Positions 45,368-55,622 of a stretch of 64,000 nucleotides of DNA are shown here, in pieces (positions within the stretch are counted from its first letter, which is position 1; every line of letters starts with the position of its first letter). Made by a program: the position numbers and the translations under genes. This stretch comes from Saccharopolyspora hordei (lineage in GTDB: Bacteria; Actinomycetota; Actinomycetes; Mycobacteriales; Pseudonocardiaceae): contig NZ_JACCFJ010000001.1 of NCBI RefSeq assembly GCF_013410345.1, forward strand, positions 4,816,501-4,880,500. The letters run 5' to 3'. Below the pieces are notes generated by a model. It was not told the origin of the DNA and did not search any database. It saw nothing but the letters and a program-made list of their open reading frames with translations.

Positions 45368-47362
45368 ATGACTTCTGAGACACGGCGCGGACGCGGCCCG
45401 AGCCTCGTCGGAGCCATGCTCGAACGCCGGTACCGGGTCGATGCACTGCTCGCCCGCGGCGGTATGTCCACCGTCTACCGGGGCCTGGACACGCGGCTGG
45501 ACCGGCCGGTGGCCATCAAGGTCATGGACGAGCAGTACTCCGGTGACCGGTCGTTCGTGCAGCGCTTCGAGCGCGAGGCCCGGGCCGCGGCCAAGCTGCA
45601 CCACCCCGACATCGTGGCCGTCTACGACCAGGGCGTGGACCACGGCAGCGACGGCGACCACGTCTTCCTGGTGATGCAGCTGGTCGAGGGCTGCACGCTG
45701 CGCGACCTGATCGTGGACCGCGGCGGACAGCTGCCGCTGCCGATGGCGCTGAGCGTCATCGAGCCGGTGCTGTCCGCGCTGGACGCCGCGCACCGGGCGG
45801 AGATGGTGCACCGCGACGTCAAGCCGGAGAACGTGCTGATCGGCTCCGACGGCTCGGTCAAGGTCGCCGACTTCGGGCTGGTCCGCGCGGCCGCCGAGGC
45901 CGGGACGACCAGCGGCAGCGTCATCCTCGGCACCGTCGCCTACCTCTCCCCCGAGCAGGTCACGACCGGTGCCGCCGACGCGCGCACCGACGTCTACGCG
46001 GCCGGGATCGTGCTCTACGAGATGCTCACCGGCCGACCGCCGTACGTCGGCGACACCGCGCTCTCGGTGGCCTACCGGCACGTCAACGACGACGTGCCGC
46101 CGCCGTCCGAGCTGGTCCCCGACCTGCCGCCGGCCATCGACGAGCTGGTGGTGCGCGCCACCCGGCGCGACCCCGCGCAGCGCCCGCAGAGCGCCGAGGC
46201 GTTCCTCACCGAGGTGCGGAAGGCGCGCGAGGAGCTCGGCATCTCGCTGGTCCCGGTGCCGGCCCCCGAGTCGGCCGAGCGCACCGCCCAGATCCCCGCC
46301 ATCACCGACGACCCGCCGACCGCGCAGATCCCGGCCGTCCAGGACGCACCGCCCCCACCGCCGCCGGCCGCGCCGCAGCGGACCCGGGCGATGCTGCGCC
46401 CGGCCACCGGCGACGAGGACTACGCGCAGGACGCCGGGCCGGTCCCGCCCCCGCCACCGGCCCGCCCGCGCCAGCGCGGGCGGCGGACCGTCGCGATCTG
46501 GACCGCGGTCGTCCTGGCGCTCGCCGCGCTCGTGGGCGGCGGGGCGTTCTGGCTGGGCTCGGGCACCTTCGTCGAGGTCCCGAAGGTCGTGGGCCAGACG
46601 GAGGCGGCCGCGCAGCAGGCGCTCACCGCCGCCGACCTGGTCGGCAACGTCACCCGGGAGCACGACAACGTCGTGCCGGAAGGCACGGTGATCAGCTCCA
46701 ACCCCGAGGAGGGCACGCAGGTCCGCAGCGGCAGCACCGTCGAGCTGGTGGTGTCGCTGGGCAAGCCCGAGGTGCCCGAGATCGCCGAGGGCACACCGCT
46801 GGCCGAGGCCGAGAGCCTCATCCGCAACGCGAAGCTGGTGCCCAAGCACGACGAGTCCGCCGACCAGTACCACACCACCGTGCCGGAGGGCCGCGTCATC
46901 AGCGTCGACCCGGCACCGGGCACGCCGCTGAACATCAGCAGCGAGGTGACGATCATCGTCAGCAAGGGGCCGCCGCCGGTCCCGGTGCCCGACGTGCGCG
47001 GGATGAGCCGCGACGAGGCCTTCGCCACGCTGGCCGCCGCCGGTTTCGAGCCCTACGAGCTGGGCCGCGAGTTCAGCGCGGACGTGGAGGCCGACCACGT
47101 CATCAGCACCGATCCGGAACCCGGCACCGAGGTCCGGCTGGCCGGCAAGCCCCGGGTCGGGGTGCTGCTGTCCAACGCGGTGACGGTGCCCAACCTCAGC
47201 GGGGTCACCGTGGAGCAGGCGCAGCAGCAGGCCGCGGCGCTGGGGTTGCGGCTCAACGTGAACGCGATCTTCCACCGGCAGAACATGGTGGTCTTCGGGC
47301 AGTACCCGCTGCCCGGGTCCAAGGTCCGGCCCGGGAGTGAGATCCACGCCACCGCGTTCTGA
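45368..47362 (+). CDS. pknL: PASTA-domain serine/threonine kinase PknL
   Basis: A transmembrane Ser/Thr kinase (664 aa). The kinase domain (about 17-285) has AIKVMD with the ATP lysine, catalytic HRDVKPENVLI, ADFGL and APE-equivalent SPEQ. A Pro/Ala-rich juxtamembrane region (about 300-370) precedes a membrane helix (about 377-397). Four extracellular PASTA repeats follow (about 400-664; VPKVVGQTEAAAQQALTAA, VPEIAEGTPLAEAESLIRNA, VPDVRGMSRDEAFATLAAAG, VPNLSGVTVEQAQQQAAALG). M. tuberculosis PknL has no PASTA domains, so this version is longer. ATG 45368 is used. Confidence 0.95.
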   Translation: MTSETRRGRGPSLVGAMLERRYRVDALLARGGMSTVYRGLDTRLDRPVAIKVMDEQYSGDRSFVQRFEREARAAAKLHHPDIVAVYDQGVDHGSDGDHVFLVMQLVEGCTLRDLIVDRGGQLPLPMALSVIEPVLSALDAAHRAEMVHRDVKPENVLIGSDGSVKVADFGLVRAAAEAGTTSGSVILGTVAYLSPEQVTTGAADARTDVYAAGIVLYEMLTGRPPYVGDTALSVAYRHVNDDVPPPSELVPDLPPAIDELVVRATRRDPAQRPQSAEAFLTEVRKAREELGISLVPVPAPESAERTAQIPAITDDPPTAQIPAVQDAPPPPPPAAPQRTRAMLRPATGDEDYAQDAGPVPPPPPARPRQRGRRTVAIWTAVVLALAALVGGGAFWLGSGTFVEVPKVVGQTEAAAQQALTAADLVGNVTREHDNVVPEGTVISSNPEEGTQVRSGSTVELVVSLGKPEVPEIAEGTPLAEAESLIRNAKLVPKHDESADQYHTTVPEGRVISVDPAPGTPLNISSEVTIIVSKGPPPVPVPDVRGMSRDEAFATLAAAGFEPYELGREFSADVEADHVISTDPEPGTEVRLAGKPRVGVLLSNAVTVPNLSGVTVEQAQQQAAALGLRLNVNAIFHRQNMVVFGQYPLPGSKVRPGSEIHATAF

Positions 47363-47521
47363 TGTGACGTTGATCTCCACGGGGTTGCGTAACGTTTTCC
47401 GGTCGTTGGGACCTACCTGCGGCGACTGACCCGCCGGAGATCACCTGATCCGGGACTGCTCGGCGGATCTGGCCTGGTCACAGCCGCGCAGCCGGTTCGC
47501 TGTGGAAACATTGGGCGCACG

Positions 47522-49081
47522 ATGTCCCCGACTGTCTCCACCGAGTCGGCCCCCGACTGGTCCGAACGGACCGACAACACGACAGCCGACCTGGCCAGCG
47601 GCGGACGGCGTGCGGGCCGTCCGCTGCCGCTGCGCACCATCGCGCTCGGCGCCATCGGGTCCGCGCTGCTCGTGGTCGGGGGGTTCGGCGCGGGCGGCAC
47701 GCTCGTGCACGACCCGTTCCTCGGCTCCGGCCCGCTGTCGGTGCTGCGCTACGGGCACGGCCAGGACGTCGCCGTCGCCGTCGTCTACCTCGGCTTCGCA
47801 CTGCTGGTGTGGGCGTGGGTGCGGCTCGGGCGCGGGGTGCTCGCGCACCTGGTGACCTCCCGCGGCGTGCTGTGGGCGACGGTCGCCTGGCTGGCGCCGA
47901 TGCTCATCGCCCCGCCGCTGTTCACCCGCGACGTCTACAGCTACCTCGGACAGGGGCTGCTGGCGCTGCACGGGCTCGACCCCTACGGCGTCGGCCCGTC
48001 CGCGCTCACCGGCCCGATCCCGGAGAACGTGCACCCGACCTGGCAGACCACGCCGGCCCCGTACGGGCCGCTGTTCATGGGCGTGGCCAAGGGCGTGGTC
48101 CTGCTGGCCGGGCACGACATCATCGCCAGCGTCATCGTGATGCGGCTGGTGCTGCTCGGCGGCCTGGTGATGCTGGTCTGCGCGCTGCCCGGCCTGGTCC
48201 GCCACCTCGGCGGCCGGCTGCCGGTCGCGCTGTGGCTGGTCGCGGCGAGCCCGATGACGGTGGTGCACCTGGTGGGCGGCCCGCACAACGACATGCTGAT
48301 GATCGGGCTGCTCGCGGTGGGCACCCTGCTGGCGCTGGAGGGGCGCAGCGCCGCCGGCATCGCGCTGGCCTCCGCGGCCATGGCGGTCAAGGCCACCGCC
48401 GGGCTGGCGCTGCCGTTCCTGGTGTGGCTCTGGGCGGCCCGGCTCACCGGGCCGCTGTGGCAGCGGTTCGTGCGCGCGGTGGTCCCCGCGCTCGGGGTGT
48501 TCACGGTGGTCTTCGGCGGGTGCACGCTGCTGGCCAAGGTCGGGCTCGGCTGGCTGTCCGGGCTGTCGGCCCCCGGCATGATCGTGAACTACCTGTCCGC
48601 CCCGACCGCAGTCGGCCAGGCGGTGCACAGCCTGGTGTCGCTGTTCGGCGAGACCAACATCTGGCCGTTCGTGGGCACCACCCGCACGCTCGGCTCCGCG
48701 CTGCTCGTGGTGCTGCTGGTCTGGCACTGGTGGCAGGCGCGCGAGGGCGGCCCGGACGCGGTGCGCCGCGCGGCGATCGTGCTGTGCTGCGGCGCCCTCC
48801 TGTCCCCGGTCCTGCTGCCCTGGTACACCACCTGGGGCCTGGCGCTGGGCGCCGCGTTCGCCTGGACGCCCCGGGCGCTGTCCTACGTGGTCGGCGCCTC
48901 GATCGCCCTGGTGCTGGCGTACTACCCGGACGGCGAGCAGGCGATGTACAACTGGCCGTTCGTGGCGGTGGGCATCGGCGCGGCGCTGCTCGGCGGGCTG
49001 TCCCTGGTCCGCTTCGACCCGCTGGGCCTCAGCGAGGTCGTCGGCCGCGCCTCCCGCGCACCGCTGGCCTCCCGCCGGTAG
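47522..49081 (+). CDS. mptA: Polyprenol-phosphate-mannose-dependent alpha-1,6-mannosyltransferase, MptA/MptB family
   Basis: A 519-residue GT-C fold glycosyltransferase with about 12 membrane helices. The first long loop carries the Asp-containing PPLFTRDVYSYLGQGLLALH, and WQTTPAPYGPLFMGVAKGVV is typical of the family. It would elongate the alpha-1,6-mannan backbone of lipomannan on the outer leaflet using polyprenyl-phosphate mannose. The gene lies after pknL, near idsA2 and aroG, the neighbourhood of Rv2174 mptA; assignment as MptA rather than MptB rests on this synteny. It starts at ATG 47522. Confidence 0.85.
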   Translation: MSPTVSTESAPDWSERTDNTTADLASGGRRAGRPLPLRTIALGAIGSALLVVGGFGAGGTLVHDPFLGSGPLSVLRYGHGQDVAVAVVYLGFALLVWAWVRLGRGVLAHLVTSRGVLWATVAWLAPMLIAPPLFTRDVYSYLGQGLLALHGLDPYGVGPSALTGPIPENVHPTWQTTPAPYGPLFMGVAKGVVLLAGHDIIASVIVMRLVLLGGLVMLVCALPGLVRHLGGRLPVALWLVAASPMTVVHLVGGPHNDMLMIGLLAVGTLLALEGRSAAGIALASAAMAVKATAGLALPFLVWLWAARLTGPLWQRFVRAVVPALGVFTVVFGGCTLLAKVGLGWLSGLSAPGMIVNYLSAPTAVGQAVHSLVSLFGETNIWPFVGTTRTLGSALLVVLLVWHWWQAREGGPDAVRRAAIVLCCGALLSPVLLPWYTTWGLALGAAFAWTPRALSYVVGASIALVLAYYPDGEQAMYNWPFVAVGIGAALLGGLSLVRFDPLGLSEVVGRASRAPLASRR

Positions 49082-49086
49082 ACGAC

Positions 49087-49117
49087 GGGCCCCGGAACCG
49101 CGAGGGTCCCGGGGCCC
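49087..49117. terminator. Hairpin terminator between mptA and aroG
   Basis: GGGCCCCGG (49087-49095) pairs perfectly with CCGGGGCCC (49109-49117) around a 13-base loop. It starts 6 bases after the mptA stop and lies 18 bases before the aroG stop on the other strand. Confidence 0.75.
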
Positions 49118-49134
49118 GGTCGGACGGTCGTCGG

Positions 49135-50604
<1,470 letters not shown>

Positions 50605-51078
50605 TCAGTAGGCGCCGCCGAGCTTGCGGTGGTCCCAGCTGATCGTCCGGGTGGGGGTGAACCGGATGCCGACCCGCTTGGCGGCCTTCGCGCGCAGTGC
50701 GGCGCGGGCCTGCTCGTCACTGAGGTCCAGCGGCGAGGCCGTGCCGTAGCGCACGGCGAGCCCCGTGCCGATGCGCTCCACGTCCTCCGGCGACTCCAGC
50801 AGCTCCACGTCGCACTCCAGCGACACCCCGCGCAGCTCGCTGTACCCGGTGCCGGCCTCCAGCAGCAGCGTGGCGCGCGGGTCGCGGCGCAGGTTCCGCG
50901 TCTTCTGCGCGCGTGCGTAGGACCACACCTCGATGACCGGGCCGTCGTGCACGAACCACATCGGCACCAGGTGCGGCCGCCCGTCGGGCTTCACCGTGGC
51001 CAGCACCACCACCCGCCGCTGGCCGATGAACTCGACGACCTCGTCCTCGGTCATGGTGATCTGGCCGCGTCGCGACAT
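50605..51078 (-). CDS. PPOX-class flavin/F420-dependent oxidoreductase
   Basis: A 157-residue split-beta-barrel protein. It has ATVKPDGRPHLVPMWFVHDG (the PPOX cofactor strand), SYARAQKTRNLRRDPRATLL and a C-terminal RIGIRF-type strand VGIRFTPTRTISWDHRKLGG. In actinobacteria such proteins use F420 or FMN and PLP-like substrates, and the exact reaction is open. ATG 51078 follows GGAG. It lies 82 bp upstream of the aroG start on the same strand. Confidence 0.88.
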   Translation of the reverse strand: MSRRGQITMTEDEVVEFIGQRRVVVLATVKPDGRPHLVPMWFVHDGPVIEVWSYARAQKTRNLRRDPRATLLLEAGTGYSELRGVSLECDVELLESPEDVERIGTGLAVRYGTASPLDLSDEQARAALRAKAAKRVGIRFTPTRTISWDHRKLGGAY

Positions 51079-51247
51079 CCGCTGCTCCGTTCCCGCCGGT
51101 GGTGGTGACCGCCGATCGTGGTCCGGCGAACGGCGCCCCGTCAACGCGGTGCGGGCGAGCCAGATCACCCGTTCGTCCGGAAAGCGGCCCTGACCACGCA
51201 CCGCCACCGCTAGGCTCCGTTCCGTCCACGTCGAAGGAGGAGCAGCG

Positions 51248-52051
51248 GTGACGGGCGCGCGCGTGGAGCCCCAGGGACGACAGCGGGAACGCAAGTCGGT
51301 GGGACAGCGGCTGTGGCCGGTCGGGATCGTCGCGGACGTCGCCGCGGTGGTCACCCTGCTGACCGGGCCGACGACGGCCCTCGCCCTGGTCATCGCCGCG
51401 GTCGCGCTGCTGCTCGGCGCGGTGCACCTGGTGTCGAGCTACGGCAAGCGCGTCGACCAGTGGGTCCTGGTGGCGGTCGTCGGGGTGGTGGCGGGCGCGG
51501 CGGTGATCACCGCGATCGCCACCCAGTCCCTGCTCGCGGCGACCTCCCCGACACCGCCCGCCCAGCCCCCGTCTCCTCCCGCCGGGACGGCCGCACCCGC
51601 GCCGAGCTCGGCTGCTGCCACGACGAGCTCAGCCCCGACGACCTCGTCCTCGGTGCCGAACGGCTCGATCACGCCCCCGGTCCGGCGCGAGACCGGCGAC
51701 CACCCCATCGTGCTGACCGACGGGTACGCGCTGGACCTGGACTCCACCGATCCGCTCTGGCCCGCCGAGGAGGCCCTGAAGAGTTCCGACGAGGACCTCG
51801 TGAACTACTCCGGCGACCTCCACGCGAGGAACGACCTCGCACCCGCAACACCCGACGCCACCTACGCGGACTGCGTGCGCGCCGGCTACGTCGACACCGT
51901 CGAGTCCTCGAGCCTGAGGCCCGGCGCGGCGTTCTGCGTGAAGACCGACGACGGCGCCTACGCGCGGGTCGTCGTCCGCTCCTTCCGCAACAGCTCGGAC
52001 AGCGCCTACCGGATGGAACTCGACATCACGGTGTGGGAGCAGCCGGGCTAG
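51248..52051 (+). CDS. Membrane protein with extracytoplasmic domain, function unknown
   Basis: A 267-residue protein with three N-terminal membrane helices (about 24-42, 45-62, 73-96). A serine/threonine/proline-rich linker (about 98-140, SSAAATTSSAPTTSSSVPNG) leads to a compact extracellular domain (about 148-267) with cysteines (DCVRAG, FCVKTDDG) and aromatic strands. GTG 51248 follows AGGAGGAGC. No family was recognised. It lies convergent with the transporter gene (1 bp between stops). Confidence 0.75.
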   Translation: MTGARVEPQGRQRERKSVGQRLWPVGIVADVAAVVTLLTGPTTALALVIAAVALLLGAVHLVSSYGKRVDQWVLVAVVGVVAGAAVITAIATQSLLAATSPTPPAQPPSPPAGTAAPAPSSAAATTSSAPTTSSSVPNGSITPPVRRETGDHPIVLTDGYALDLDSTDPLWPAEEALKSSDEDLVNYSGDLHARNDLAPATPDATYADCVRAGYVDTVESSSLRPGAAFCVKTDDGAYARVVVRSFRNSSDSAYRMELDITVWEQPG

Positions 52052-52052
52052 C

Positions 52053-53510
52053 TCACGCGGCGGGCTCCCGCTCCCACCGGGCCTGGACCGCGTCGGCGTC
52101 GTAGCCCACCGGCTCCCACCGCTTGGCCAGCAGGGCGACCAGGCCCATCAGCGGGGCGAGCGCGATCACCCAGAACACGCCGCTGCCGAGGGCCGCGCTG
52201 AGCACCGGGAAGAAGAACAGCGCCAGCGTGGAGCCGACCCGCAGGGTGCCCTGGTTGAAGCCGATGCCGGTGCCGCGCATCTCGGTCGGGTAGCTCAGCG
52301 AGGCGAAGCTCATGAAGTGCGCGCCCGGCCCCGACGCCTGGGCGAACATGAACGCGCCCAGCGCGCCGATGGCGAACAGCACGTACGCGGTCGCCGAGGG
52401 CTCCCCGATGAGCGCCAGCACCACCAGCGAGGCGAACTGCACCGCGAAGCCGGAGAAGGTCATCGTCCAGGCACCGGCCGCGTTGGCCAGCCGGATGCCG
52501 AGCAGCCCGCCGGTGACCGCGAAGACCAGGTTGAGCACCAGCGACGCGGTGATGGTGTTCAGCGCGCCCTGGGCGAGGATGCTGGCGATGATGATCGGCA
52601 GGCCGTAGGCGACCGCGTTGTAGCCGAAGGTCTGGGCCAGGCCGATGGTCAGCGCCTGGACGGTCCGGGCGCGGTAGCGGCGGTGGAACAGCCGCGCGAA
52701 GTCGCGCAGGCCGCGGCGCTCGGCCTGCTGCGTCCCGGCCACCTCCGCGTCCGGGGCCACCACCGCGTTGACGCCGTAGGAGGAGCGCAGGATCTCCGCG
52801 GCGCGCTCCAGGTCGCCCTGGTTCGCCGCCCACGAGGGCGACTCGTTCATGTACTTGTTGCGCACCAGCAGGATCACCAGCGCGGGCACCGCGCCGAAGC
52901 CGACGGTGAACCGCCACAGCAGGTCGTGGTGCTGGTCGGGCAGCGCGAAGTACAGCGCCATGATCACCAGGTAGCAGGCGCTGGTGGCCCCGTACCAGGC
53001 CGGCGACCAGGCGGCCGTGCGGGAGCCCTTGCTGCCCTTGCCCTTCAGGCGGGAGAACTCGGCCAGGAAGGCCATGGCGACCGGGATGTCCATGCCGACG
53101 CCGAAGCCCATGAGGAACCGGCAGACGACCAGGACCTCCACGTTCGGCGCGAGCGCGCAGCCGAGCGCGGAGACCACGAAGAACAGCATGTCGGCCATGA
53201 ACACCCGGTAGCGGCCGAGCCGGTCCACCAGGACGCCGCCGAGCCAGGCGCCGAAGATGGCGCCGACGCTGATGGAGGCGGTGACGGTGCCCGCCCCGAC
53301 CGGGGAGAGGCCGAACTGCTGCTTGATGTCGGTGATGCCGTAGGCCAGCGAGGTCAGGTCGTAGGCGTCGAGGAAGATGCCGCCGAGCGCCAGCAGCACG
53401 ATCACCTTCGCGTGGCTGCCCCGCGCGGCGCCCGAGTTGACCAGGTCGGTGACGTCCCGAGCCGAGCGGATGAGCACCTGCTCCCCGCCGGCCACCGGTT
53501 GCGTGGACAC
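52053..53510 (-). CDS. MFS metabolite/proton transporter
   Basis: A 485-residue major facilitator with 12 predicted helices. Motif A-like GGVLVDRLGRYRVFMADMLF follows helix 2, and RFLMGFGVGMDIPVAMAFLAEFS corresponds to the sugar-porter/MHS helices 4-5. SYPTEMRGTGIGFNQGTLRV near helix 10 fits the same group. The N-terminus includes an extended cytosolic segment. The substrate is unknown. It starts at GTG 53510 with GGAGGGGAA upstream, and a strong hairpin (53729-53767) separates it from pfk. Confidence 0.9.
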   Translation of the reverse strand: MSTQPVAGGEQVLIRSARDVTDLVNSGAARGSHAKVIVLLALGGIFLDAYDLTSLAYGITDIKQQFGLSPVGAGTVTASISVGAIFGAWLGGVLVDRLGRYRVFMADMLFFVVSALGCALAPNVEVLVVCRFLMGFGVGMDIPVAMAFLAEFSRLKGKGSKGSRTAAWSPAWYGATSACYLVIMALYFALPDQHHDLLWRFTVGFGAVPALVILLVRNKYMNESPSWAANQGDLERAAEILRSSYGVNAVVAPDAEVAGTQQAERRGLRDFARLFHRRYRARTVQALTIGLAQTFGYNAVAYGLPIIIASILAQGALNTITASLVLNLVFAVTGGLLGIRLANAAGAWTMTFSGFAVQFASLVVLALIGEPSATAYVLFAIGALGAFMFAQASGPGAHFMSFASLSYPTEMRGTGIGFNQGTLRVGSTLALFFFPVLSAALGSGVFWVIALAPLMGLVALLAKRWEPVGYDADAVQARWEREPAA

Positions 53511-53811
53511 TGCTTCCCCTCCGCGTCGAACGATCGTGCTCGGGCGGGGGCTCGCGCAGGCGCGGCTCCTGCCGCGTGCGCGGCACCTGCGCCCGTTCGC
53601 GAGGGGCCAGCCTAACCGTCCGGAACCGGCCGTCCACATGCTGGAACACGCCGCTCGCGGCGTGCCTCGGGGCACCGGCGCTCACGCGACTCCCCGGGGA
53701 ACCAGGTGTCCGATTGCCCGGGAGATCGCGCCGCCCCGGACACGGCGTCGGCGTGTCCGGGGCGGCGTGCGGGTGTGGGTCGCGGTCGACGGGCCGCGAC
53801 CGCAGATCGGG
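53511..53811. other. Intergenic region between MFS transporter and pfk
   Basis: A 301-bp gap with the transporter ribosome-binding site near 53511-53525, a long hairpin at 53729-53767 in the 3' end of pfk, and otherwise no recognised gene. Confidence 0.6.
53729..53767 (-). terminator. Hairpin terminator downstream of pfk
   Basis: CGCCGCCCCGGACACG (53729-53744) pairs perfectly over 16 bp with CGTGTCCGGGGCGGCG (53752-53767) around a 7-base loop. Its 3' base lies 44 bases past the pfk stop. It should prevent read-through into the transporter gene. Confidence 0.8.
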
Positions 53812-54849
53812 TCAGCCGAAGAGGACCTCGGCCTCGGCGTAGCGCTCCAGCGGGACCGTCTTGAGCCGGGCCGTGGCTTCGCGCAGCGGCACGCGGACGA
53901 TGTCCGTGCCGCGGAGGGCGACCATCTTGCCGAAGTCGCCCTCGGTGACCGCGTCGATGGCGTGCAGGCCGAAGCGAGTCGCCAGCACCCGGTCGTAGGC
54001 GGTCGGGGTGCCGCCGCGCTGCACGTGGCCGAGGACCACCGCGCGGGACTCCTTGCCGGTGCGCTTGGCGATCTCGTCCGCCAGCCAGGTCCCGACCCCG
54101 CCCAGCCGGACGTGCCCGAAGGCGTCGCGCTCGCCGGTGGCCAGCACCTCCTGGCCGCCCTCCGGCACCGCGCCCTCGGCGACCACGATGATCGGCGCGT
54201 ACTGGCGCTCGAAGCGCTGCTCCACCCAGTCGCAGACCTGCTCGACGCGGAACGGCTTCTCCGGCACCAGGATCACGTTGGCGCCGCCGGCCAGGCCGGA
54301 GTGCAGGGCGATCCACCCGGCGTGGCGGCCCATCACCTCCACCACCAGCGCGCGGTGGTGCGACTCCGCCGTGGTGCGCAGCCGGTCGATGGCCTCGGTG
54401 GCGATGTGCACCGCAGTGTCGAAGCCGAAGGTGTAGTCGGTGGCGTCCAGGTCGTTGTCGATGGTCTTGGGCACGCCGACCACCGGCACCCCGTCGTGGG
54501 TGAGCTGCTCGGCGACGCCGAGGGTGTCCTCGCCACCGATCGCGATGAGCGCGTCCACGCGGTGCTCCGCCAAGGTGTTCTTGAGCTTGGCGATGCCGTC
54601 GTCGACCTTGTACGGGTTGGTCCGGGAGGAGCCGAGGATGGTGCCGCCGCGGCTCAGGACGTCCTCGACGCGGTCCAGGGTGAGCGGCATGGTCAGGCCC
54701 TCCACCGGGCCCAGCCACCCGCTGCGGAAGCCCAGGACCTCGTGCTGGTGCACCGAGATCCCCTTGCGGGTCACCGCCCGGAGCACCGCGTTGAGGCCGG
54801 GGCAGTCGCCGCCCCCGGTGAGCACTCCGACACGCATTCCAGCGGGCAT
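53812..54849 (-). CDS. pfkA: 6-phosphofructokinase, pyrophosphate-type signature
   Basis: Phosphorylates fructose 6-phosphate (345 aa). The N-terminal GVLTGGGDCPGLNAVLRA and IAIGGEDTLGVAEQL, VGVPKTIDNDLDATD, RALVVEVMGRHAGWIALH and GHVQRGGTPTAYDRVLATRF are family motifs. At the phosphoryl-donor positions (E. coli 104 and 124) this protein has Asp (GGED) and Lys (PKTIDND), the combination reported for pyrophosphate-dependent PFK. ATP-dependent actinobacterial PFKs have Gly (GGEG) at 104. ATG 54849 is used; ATG 54837 is possible. Confidence 0.93.
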   Translation of the reverse strand: MPAGMRVGVLTGGGDCPGLNAVLRAVTRKGISVHQHEVLGFRSGWLGPVEGLTMPLTLDRVEDVLSRGGTILGSSRTNPYKVDDGIAKLKNTLAEHRVDALIAIGGEDTLGVAEQLTHDGVPVVGVPKTIDNDLDATDYTFGFDTAVHIATEAIDRLRTTAESHHRALVVEVMGRHAGWIALHSGLAGGANVILVPEKPFRVEQVCDWVEQRFERQYAPIIVVAEGAVPEGGQEVLATGERDAFGHVRLGGVGTWLADEIAKRTGKESRAVVLGHVQRGGTPTAYDRVLATRFGLHAIDAVTEGDFGKMVALRGTDIVRVPLREATARLKTVPLERYAEAEVLFG

Positions 54850-55046
54850 GGTTTTCGCCGCCTCCTCAGTGAGCCTGGTTGTGACAGAGGTCTCCCCCTG
54901 ACACAGCCTGGCACGGACTGGATCGTTGCAGCAAGCAACCGCACCCCCACCAGCCGCGACCGCCCCCAGTTCACCGACGGCGCCGCACCCCTGGCTCGAG
55001 CCCCCACCACCGGCACCGCCAAGCGAGGCGAGCACACGCCGCCGGA

Positions 55047-55547
55047 TCAGATGGCGAAACCGCGCTTCTTGCGCACTTCCTCGATGACCTTCCACCGCTC
55101 CAGGTTGTGCCGGGCGTCGGCGAGCGCGTCGTGCGCGTTCTCCGGGGCGGCGGGCAGCTTCGGCTTGCCCACGTCCTCCCAGCGCTGGCGGAGGTCGCGG
55201 GTGAACTTCGGGATCCGCGACGGCAGCATCGGCATCGCGCCCCACAGCTGGGCCAGCGCCACGTGGTCGTAGGCCGCGTACCAGGCCCACAGCTCGGGGT
55301 TCGAGCCGCGCGAGGTCATGAACTCGTAGAGGTCTTCGCGGATCCGGGCGCGCGAGCGCCAGCACGGGTCGGCGGGCGGCGGCAGCTGCGGCAGCACGTG
55401 CTGCCGGACCCAGGCGCCTGCCCGGGACGCGTCGAACTCGGTGGACACCGCGTAGAACTCGCGGCCGGACTCGTCGACCATCCCGATCGACACCAGCTCG
55501 ATGGTCTGTCCGTCCTCGATGAACTCGCAGTCGTAGAAGAACCTCAC
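55047..55547 (-). CDS. DEDDh-type 3'-5' exoribonuclease (Rv2179c-like)
   Basis: A 166-residue RNase of the DnaQ fold. Catalytic acidic residues lie in FFYDCEFIEDGQTIELVS (D and E of ExoI), and the region ELWAWYAAYDHVALAQLWGA carries ExoII, with ExoIII His/Asp in ENAHDALADARHNLERW. It matches the short polyadenylate-type exoribonuclease Rv2179c that follows aroG in M. tuberculosis. The GTG at 55547 (VRFFYDCEF) was chosen because the homologue begins there; an in-frame ATG at 55571 would add eight residues. Confidence 0.9.
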   Translation of the reverse strand: MRFFYDCEFIEDGQTIELVSIGMVDESGREFYAVSTEFDASRAGAWVRQHVLPQLPPPADPCWRSRARIREDLYEFMTSRGSNPELWAWYAAYDHVALAQLWGAMPMLPSRIPKFTRDLRQRWEDVGKPKLPAAPENAHDALADARHNLERWKVIEEVRKKRGFAI

Positions 55548-55622
55548 CAGATCAGCGTAGGTGCCGGTCATCGCGCTGCGTGTACGGGGAGGGACCGCGC
55601 ACCGCGACCGCGGCCCGGCGGG

